Shown here: positions 59,117-64,000 of the stretch, piece after piece
How positions within the stretch are numbered: position 1 is the first letter of the stretch
Layout of the letters: every line of letters begins with the position of its first letter
NCBI RefSeq assembly: GCF_049316285.1
Contig: NZ_JBMOXA010000006.1
Span: 201,051 to 265,050, forward strand
Direction: 5' to 3'
DNA: 64,000 nt
Source of the DNA: Rhodoferax_B sp049316285
Lineage (GTDB): Bacteria > Pseudomonadota > Gammaproteobacteria > Burkholderiales > Burkholderiaceae_C
Position numbers and translations under genes: made by a program
Notes under the pieces: generated by a model
The model's input: the letters and a program-made list of their open reading frames with translations, nothing else
What the model was told of the DNA's origin: nothing
The model's database searches: none

Positions 59117-60250
59117 ATGAACACCCGCCCCCATCTTCTCTCGGCCCTGGGCCTTGCCGTGTTGGCCTGCGCTAGCCAGGCGAGCGCCCAGGAACAGGTC
59201 GTGACCATAGGCCACAGCGGCCCGCTGTCCGGCCCCAATGCCTTCGCGGGCAAAGACAACGAAAACGGTGTCCGGCTCGCGATTGAGGAACTCAACGCCA
59301 GGAAGATGGTGGTGGCTGGCAAGACGCTGAAATTCGAGCTGTCGTCGGAAGACGACCAGTGTGATGCCAAGTCGGGCGTCAACGTGGCGCAAAAACTGGT
59401 CGACAACGGCGTCAAGTACGTGATGGGGCCTTACTGCTCCGGCGTCGCCATTCCGGCCTCGCGGGTGTACAGCAACGGCGGCGCCATGGTCTCCACCGTG
59501 GGCACCAACCCCAAGGTCACCGACGGTGGCTACAAGAACCTGTTCCGCATCATCGCCAGCGATACCCAGATAGGCTCGAACATGGCGGTCTACGCGGCCA
59601 AGGTGCTGAAGGTCAGCAAGGTTGCCGTGGTCGACGACCGCACCGCTTTCGGCCAGGGTGTGGCCGAAGAGTTCACCAAGGAAGCCAAGAAGCAGGGCCT
59701 GACGGTGGTGGGCCAGGAGTTCACGACCGACAAGGCGGTGGACTTCCTGTCCATACTCACCAGCCTCAAGGCCAGGCAACCCGAGGCCATCTTCTTCGGT
59801 GGTTATGCCCCCCAAGCCGCCCCCATGGCACGCCAGATGAAGCAGCTCGGCCTGACCGCCAAGCTGCTGGGCGGCGACACCTTGTGCAGTCCCGAGGTAG
59901 GCAAGCTAGGCGGTGATGCGGTAAACGACACCGTGTACTGCGCCCAAGGCGGCTCGATGCTGGAAAAAGCCGTTGGTGGCCCGGCCTTCAAGGCCAAGTA
60001 CAAGAAGCGCTTCAACACCGACACCGATGCCTACGGCGCTTCGTTCTACGACCAGACCATGCTCATAGGCGAGGCTATGCAAAAGGCGAATTCGATTGAC
60101 CCGAACAAGGTCGGAGCCGAAATCTACAAGGCCTCGTACAAGGGCGTGGCCGGCACCTACACCTATGACGACAAGGGCAACATGACACAAGCACCGATCA
60201 CGGTGTTCACGTTCAAGAACACAGTGCCCACCGCGCTCGCAAGCTACTGA
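59117..60250 (+). CDS. Branched-chain-amino-acid-type (LivK-like) ABC substrate-binding protein
   Basis: A 377-residue type I periplasmic binding protein. The signal peptide ends at QASAQEQ. The mature protein has VTIGHSGPLSGPNAFAGKDN, NGVRLAIEELNARKMVVAGK, VMGPYCSGVAIPASRVYSNG and SKVAVVDDRTAFGQGVAEEF. AGGAG lies six bases before the ATG, 30 bases after the deaminase gene. By operon context it may bind hydroxyproline, but branched-chain and other amino acids are alternatives. No LivH/LivM permease genes are seen before the window ends; they presumably follow. Confidence 0.9.
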   Translation: MNTRPHLLSALGLAVLACASQASAQEQVVTIGHSGPLSGPNAFAGKDNENGVRLAIEELNARKMVVAGKTLKFELSSEDDQCDAKSGVNVAQKLVDNGVKYVMGPYCSGVAIPASRVYSNGGAMVSTVGTNPKVTDGGYKNLFRIIASDTQIGSNMAVYAAKVLKVSKVAVVDDRTAFGQGVAEEFTKEAKKQGLTVVGQEFTTDKAVDFLSILTSLKARQPEAIFFGGYAPQAAPMARQMKQLGLTAKLLGGDTLCSPEVGKLGGDAVNDTVYCAQGGSMLEKAVGGPAFKAKYKKRFNTDTDAYGASFYDQTMLIGEAMQKANSIDPNKVGAEIYKASYKGVAGTYTYDDKGNMTQAPITVFTFKNTVPTALASY

Positions 60251-60270
60251 CCCCCAACGTGCCCAGCTCC

Positions 60271-61398
60271 ATGCAACCTGATGTGATCGTCATTGGCGCC
60301 GGTATCGTCGGCGCAGCCTGTGCCCACGCCCTGGCGCAGGCCGGCCAGCGCGTGTTGGTGCTGGACGCACAGCTGGGCGGTGCCACCGGCGCGGGCATGG
60401 GGCACCTGGTGGTGATGGACGACAACCCGGCCGAACTCGCCTTGAGCCGGCACTCTCTGGACCTGTGGCGCAGTCTGGTGCCGCGCCTCGCGGCCGATTG
60501 CGCCTACAGCGCCTGCGGCACCTTGTGGGTGGCAGCTGACGACGCCGAAATGGCCGCTGCCGAAGAAAAGGGGCAACGCCTGCGCACACAAGGTGTGGAC
60601 TGCCGCTTGCTCAACGCCGCACAACTGGCCGCAGCCGAACCGGCACTTCGGGCGGGCCTGAGCGGCGCACTTGAAGTGATGGGCGACGCCATCGTCTACG
60701 CACCGAACGCCGCACGCTGGTTTCTGCACGACGCTGCACAGGGCGGCGGCCACATCACCGTCGCACAGGCCGAGGTTGTGGCCATTGAACCCGGCCACGT
60801 GCGCCTGGCCGATGGCAGCCAGCGCCACGCGCCGCAGATCCTGCTGGCCAACGGCATACACGCCACCAGACTGTGCCCGGAGCTGCCGATACGCCCGAAG
60901 AAGGGCCACCTGTTGATCACCGACCGCTACCCCGGCACGGTGCACCACCAACTGGTGGAGCTGGGCTACATCACCAGCGCGCACCACGCCGAAGGGCCCT
61001 CTGTGGCCTTCAACCTGCAGCCGCGCCCGACCGGCCAAATGCTCATAGGTTCCTCGCGCCAGTTCGACACCACCGACCTGGCCGTCGAACCTGACATGGT
61101 GGCGCAGATGCTGCAGCGCGCACTGCACTACATGCCAGCGCTGGGCGAGCTCAACGCCATCCGCAGTTGGACCGGCCTGCGCGCCGCCACCCCGGACAGT
61201 CTGCCCCTGCTCGGCCGCCACCCCTGGCGCGAAGGCCTGTGGCTGGCCGTGGGCCACGAAGGCCTGGGTGTGACCACGGCCACCGGAACGGCGCATCTGC
61301 TGGCCGCGCTGATGACGGGTGGCGCGCCCGCCTTCGCTCCCGCGCCTTATGCGGTCCAGCGTTTTGCCGCGACTTCTTCCGAGACCACACCAGCATGA
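60271..61398 (+). CDS. FAD-dependent D-amino-acid/hydroxyproline dehydrogenase subunit (DadA-like)
   Basis: A 375-residue DAO-family flavoprotein. The FAD site is DVIVIGAGIVGAACAHALAQ and VLVLDAQLGGATGAGMGH. Further blocks are YITSAHHAEGPSVAFNLQPR, MLIGSSRQFDTTD and SWTGLRAATPDSLPLLGRHP. It resembles the beta subunit of heteromeric cis-4-hydroxy-D-proline dehydrogenase (LhpB type) or the HcnC/OoxB subunit of related complexes. The two genes after it encode the small ferredoxin-like and the large FAD subunit expected. I chose the ATG four codons after a GTG. Stop overlaps the next ATG (ATGA). Confidence 0.88.
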   Translation: MQPDVIVIGAGIVGAACAHALAQAGQRVLVLDAQLGGATGAGMGHLVVMDDNPAELALSRHSLDLWRSLVPRLAADCAYSACGTLWVAADDAEMAAAEEKGQRLRTQGVDCRLLNAAQLAAAEPALRAGLSGALEVMGDAIVYAPNAARWFLHDAAQGGGHITVAQAEVVAIEPGHVRLADGSQRHAPQILLANGIHATRLCPELPIRPKKGHLLITDRYPGTVHHQLVELGYITSAHHAEGPSVAFNLQPRPTGQMLIGSSRQFDTTDLAVEPDMVAQMLQRALHYMPALGELNAIRSWTGLRAATPDSLPLLGRHPWREGLWLAVGHEGLGVTTATGTAHLLAALMTGGAPAFAPAPYAVQRFAATSSETTPA

Positions 61399-61667
61399 AC
61401 CGCGACAAACAAGTCAGTCTGCACATCAACGGCCAGGCCTTGCGCATTGCCGCCGGCACCTCGGTCGCCGCCGCGCTGCGCGTGGCGCAGGCAGCCCACA
61501 CTATGACACATATGGGCGTGGCACGGCGATCGGTATTGGGCGAAGCGCGCGCGCCCTTTTGCGGCATGGGCATATGCCAGGAATGCCGCGTCAACATCGA
61601 CGGCCGGCGCCGTTTGGCCTGCCAGACCCGCTGCGCCGACGGCATGGTGGTGGAGACCACGTCATGA
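61395..61667 (+). CDS. Small 2Fe-2S ferredoxin-like dehydrogenase subunit
   Basis: A 90-residue protein with a plant-type 2Fe-2S fold. Cluster cysteines are Cys56, Cys61, Cys64 and Cys76 (FCGMGICQECRV then LACQTRC), matching the small subunit (HcnA/OoxA/LhpE-like) of heterotrimeric FAD dehydrogenases. The ATG overlaps the previous stop and its stop overlaps the next ATG, both as ATGA, so the three subunits are translated in tandem. Confidence 0.9.
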   Translation: MNRDKQVSLHINGQALRIAAGTSVAAALRVAQAAHTMTHMGVARRSVLGEARAPFCGMGICQECRVNIDGRRRLACQTRCADGMVVETTS

Positions 61668-62998
61668 CCAACCCCACGTCCCTTCCCCTAGAACATTGCG
61701 ACGTGCTGATCATAGGCGCCGGCCCCGCGGGCATGGCCGCCGCACTGGCGGCCGCGCCCAGCGGCGCTGCCATCACCATCGTCGACGACAACCCCTCGCC
61801 CGGTGGCCAGATCTGGCGCGATGGCCCATCCGTCGACCTGCCTGTTGGCGCCCTGCAGCGCCGCGATGCCATCGCGCGCTGCGCCAACATCCGCGTGTTC
61901 AGTGGCACACGTGTCATCGCCCAGTCCGGCCCGCAAGAGTTGCTGCTGGAGAATGCCGAACACGGCTGGCGCATGGGCTGGCAAAAACTGATTCTGTGCA
62001 CCGGCGCACGTGAACTACTGCTGCCTTTTCCGGGTTGGACGCTGCCTGGCGTCAGCGGCGCGGGAGCATTGCAGGCGCTCATCAAATCCGGCATGCCAGT
62101 GAAAGACGAACGCATCATCGTCGCCGGCAGCGGCCCGCTGTTGTTGGCCGCAGCCGCCACGGCCAGCAAGGCCGGAGCCCATGTACTGCGCATCGCCGAA
62201 CAGGCCAGCCTCAAAGCCGTGGCCGCTTTCGCGGCGCAACTCGCGCGCTGGCCAGACAAGGCCATGCAATCGCTAGGACTGTTCAACACGGCCTACCGCA
62301 CAAGCAGCCACGTGCTCGCGGTGCAGGGCGAAGGCCGGGTGGAATCGGTGCAGCTACAACGCAACGTGCAAGGCAGCACGGCTCACATGGAACACATAGC
62401 CTGCGACCGTGTGGCCTGCGGCTTTGGCCTGGTGCCCAATACCGAACTCGGGCAACACCTGGGCTGTGCGGTAGTGCTGCGCAACGGCGCCGCCGCCCTG
62501 GCGGTAGATGCCCAGCAAGCCACCAGCCTGCCAAACGTTTACGCCGCCGGTGAAAACACCGGTGTGGGTGGCAGCGAACGCGCTTTGGCACAGGGCGCCA
62601 TGGCCGGCCACGCTGCTGTGGGCAGCACCGCACAAGCCAAGGCCCTTCGCGCCCAAGGTGCGCGCTGGGAGCAATTCGCCAGCAGCCTGCAGCGCAGCTT
62701 CGCGCTGGCCGAGCCGCTGCGCCACCTGGCGACCCCCGACACCCTGGTCTGCCGCTGCGAAGACGTGCAACACGCATCGCTGGCGCAACACCACAGCTGG
62801 ACTGAAGCCAAGCTGCACACCCGCTGCGGCATGGGTGCCTGCCAGGGCCGGGTGTGCGGCGCGGCCACGCAATTCATGTACGGCTGGGCCCCGAGCGCGC
62901 CGCGCCCGCCGCTGTCGCCGGTACGCATCAGCACGCTGGCCGGGCTTGCCGTGCTCCATTCGCAAAACCCCCCCCAGAAAACGCCGAGGAATTCCAGC
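61664..62998 (+). CDS. FAD/2Fe-2S (HcnB-like) dehydrogenase subunit, no stop codon before livG
   Basis: Large subunit of the three-part dehydrogenase, about 445 residues. FAD site CDVLIIGAGPAGMAAALAAA; second nucleotide site RIIVAGSGPLLLAAAATASK; GFGLVPNTELGQHLG; C-terminal BFD-like 2Fe-2S centre with Cys363, Cys365, Cys388 and Cys393 (VCRCEDVQ, TRCGMGACQGRVCG). The frame has no stop codon before the ATG of livG and continues into it, so a 700-residue fusion would result. An eight-C run (62968-62975) lies in the junction; with one more C the protein would stop at a TGA just inside livG. livG has its own GAGGA ribosome site. The end given is the last codon before that ATG. Confidence 0.82.
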
Positions 62999-63766
62999 AT
63001 GCAGCCTGACTTCATACTCGAAACCAAGGGACTCAGCAAAGAGTTCCGTGGTTTCGTCGCCGTGCGCAACGTCGACCTCAAGGTCAGACGTGGCTCCATC
63101 CACGCGTTGATTGGCCCCAACGGCGCGGGCAAAACCACCGTCTTCAACCTGCTGACCAAGTTCCACATTCCCAGCGCGGGCAGCATCACCTTTAATGGCA
63201 TAGACATCACCCACGAAAAGCCCGCGCAGATTGCGCGCCGCGGCATCGTGCGCTCGTTCCAGATCTCGGCCGTGTTCCCGCAACTCAGCGTGCTGGAGAA
63301 CGTGAAGATTGCGCTGCAGCGCAAGGCCGGCCTTGACTACCGCTTCTGGCAGCCCGTGGCGGCGCTGCGCACCCTCGACCCTGTGGCCATGGCCCTGCTC
63401 GAACAGGTGGGCCTGACGAACGCCGCGCAACTGCTGGCCGGTGACCTGCCCTATGGCCGCAAACGCACACTGGAGATCGCCACCACCTTGGCGCTGGACC
63501 CCGAACTGCTGCTGCTGGACGAGCCCACCCAAGGTATGGGCCACGAAGACGTGGACCGCATCAAGGACCTGATCAAAAAGGTCTCGGCCGACCGCAGCAT
63601 CCTGATGGTCGAACACAACATGAAGGTGGTCGCCGACATCAGCGACACCATCACCGTGTTGCAGCGCGGCGAGATCCTGGCCCAAGGGCCGTATGCACAG
63701 GTATCGGTCGATCCCGCCGTACGCGAAGCCTACATGGGCACGGAAGAAGAGGCCGAACATGTCTGA
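62999..63766 (+). CDS. livG: LivG-type ABC ATPase
   Basis: A 255-residue ATPase of the branched-chain amino acid (HAAT) family. Walker A GPNGAGKTT, Q-loop RSFQISAVFPQLSVLENVKI, the LivG-type degenerate signature LPYGRKRTLEIATTLAL, Walker B LLLLDEPTQGMG, switch EHNMKVVADISD. GAGGA stands eight bases before the ATG. In the same frame as the dehydrogenase subunit with no stop between. It overlaps livF by eight bases. Confidence 0.92.
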   Translation: MQPDFILETKGLSKEFRGFVAVRNVDLKVRRGSIHALIGPNGAGKTTVFNLLTKFHIPSAGSITFNGIDITHEKPAQIARRGIVRSFQISAVFPQLSVLENVKIALQRKAGLDYRFWQPVAALRTLDPVAMALLEQVGLTNAAQLLAGDLPYGRKRTLEIATTLALDPELLLLDEPTQGMGHEDVDRIKDLIKKVSADRSILMVEHNMKVVADISDTITVLQRGEILAQGPYAQVSVDPAVREAYMGTEEEAEHV

Positions 63767-64000
63767 CACCAACTCTTCAACCGTGCTGTCCATCAAGGAC
63801 CTGAACGCCTGGTATGGGGAATCACATGTGCTGCGGGGCATAGACCTTGAAGTCAAGGCCGGTGAATGTGTCACGCTGCTGGGCCGCAACGGCGCGGGCC
63901 GCACCTCGACGCTGCGCGCCATACTCGGCCTGGTGGGCAAACGCACGGGCTCGATCATGGTGGAAGGCAAAGAAACCATCAGCATGCCGCCACACCGCAT
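63759..64000 (+). CDS. livF: LivF-type ABC ATPase, 3' end cut by window
   Basis: The first 80 codons of the second ATPase of the Liv-type importer: SIKDLNAWYGESHVLRGIDL and ECVTLLGRNGAGRTSTLRAI, then SIMVEGKETISMPPHR. The Walker A loop reads GRNGAGRT, with Arg in place of the catalytic Lys. I recall this Arg variant in other LivF-like proteins of proteobacteria, so it may be genuine rather than inactivating. The start overlaps the end of livG. Confidence 0.88.
   Translation, partial: MSDTNSSTVLSIKDLNAWYGESHVLRGIDLEVKAGECVTLLGRNGAGRTSTLRAILGLVGKRTGSIMVEGKETISMPPHR

Noticed and set aside
62354..64000. 548-codon minus-strand frame across livG and the dehydrogenase
   Set aside because: Antisense shadow; the plus strand has conserved ABC and FAD motifs and overlapping starts.
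1..64000. CRISPR array, tRNA, rRNA or prophage
   Set aside because: Looked for regular direct repeats with spacers, tRNA cloverleaf sequences and phage or transposase genes; none seen.

Overview
The window looks like chromosome of a Burkholderiales betaproteobacterium, most likely Comamonadaceae (Rhodoferax/Polaromonas/Acidovorax-like). Reasons: high GC, dense gene packing with many ATGA/GTGA overlaps, a DctB-type sensor, a KdoO-type Kdo hydroxylase, a PEP-CTERM protein with a sigma-54-like promoter, an ssuF gene, and four copies of a short dispersed repeat I associate with this family. I see no tRNA, rRNA, CRISPR array, phage or transposase. The genus call is inference, not a database result.

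1-25.2 kb is a sulfur and C4-dicarboxylate acquisition region. It opens with the end of an SsuA-like binding protein, then dctA divergent from a DctB-like hybrid kinase with a LuxR-type regulator. Next is a minus-strand sulfonate-type ABC operon (binding protein, permease, ATPase) that continues into an unusual membrane cytochrome c and a flavin monooxygenase. Facing it is a plus-strand pair: a thiol dioxygenase of the cysteine/3-mercaptopropionate class and a four-domain rhodanese. Then come an NtaA-like monooxygenase, a CysB-family regulator, and a ten-gene minus-strand run: sbp, ssuE, two ssuA paralogues, ssuD, a glyoxalase-fold gene, ssuC, ssuA, ssuB, ssuF.

25.3-41.4 kb is mixed housekeeping: yggX, mnmC with a short N-terminus, an Lrp regulator divergent from a fused choline/betaine-type binding protein-permease, a GST, kdoO, an Ada-AlkA fusion overlapping ogt and a DMT exporter, a MATE pump, a multi-PAS diguanylate cyclase, a second DMT exporter, a LapA-like protein and a PEP-CTERM protein.

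41.4-52 kb holds trhO and a pirin/OsmC/flavodoxin/DoxX/pirin cluster beside a divergent LysR gene (compare E. coli yhaJ-yhaK-yqjF). A 282-bp MITE-like element overlaps the LysR stop codon. Then come a renalase-like oxidoreductase, the coupled trio gluQ-trmB-pseudouridine synthase, and a small membrane protein coupled to a LuxR-type regulator.

52.4-64 kb holds alaS, a DHA2-type MFS exporter divergent from a LysR gene, and a plus-strand operon resembling trans-4-hydroxyproline catabolism: a DapA-family deaminase, a branched-chain-type binding protein, a three-subunit FAD/2Fe-2S dehydrogenase, livG and livF (cut by the window end). The FAD subunit has no stop codon before livG, and an eight-C run lies at the junction.

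Most worth following up: the cytochrome c inside a sulfonate operon, the dioxygenase/tetra-rhodanese pair, the dehydrogenase-LivG read-through, the sigma-54-like site at the PEP-CTERM gene, the dispersed repeats (two inside coding frames), and the MITE-like element.
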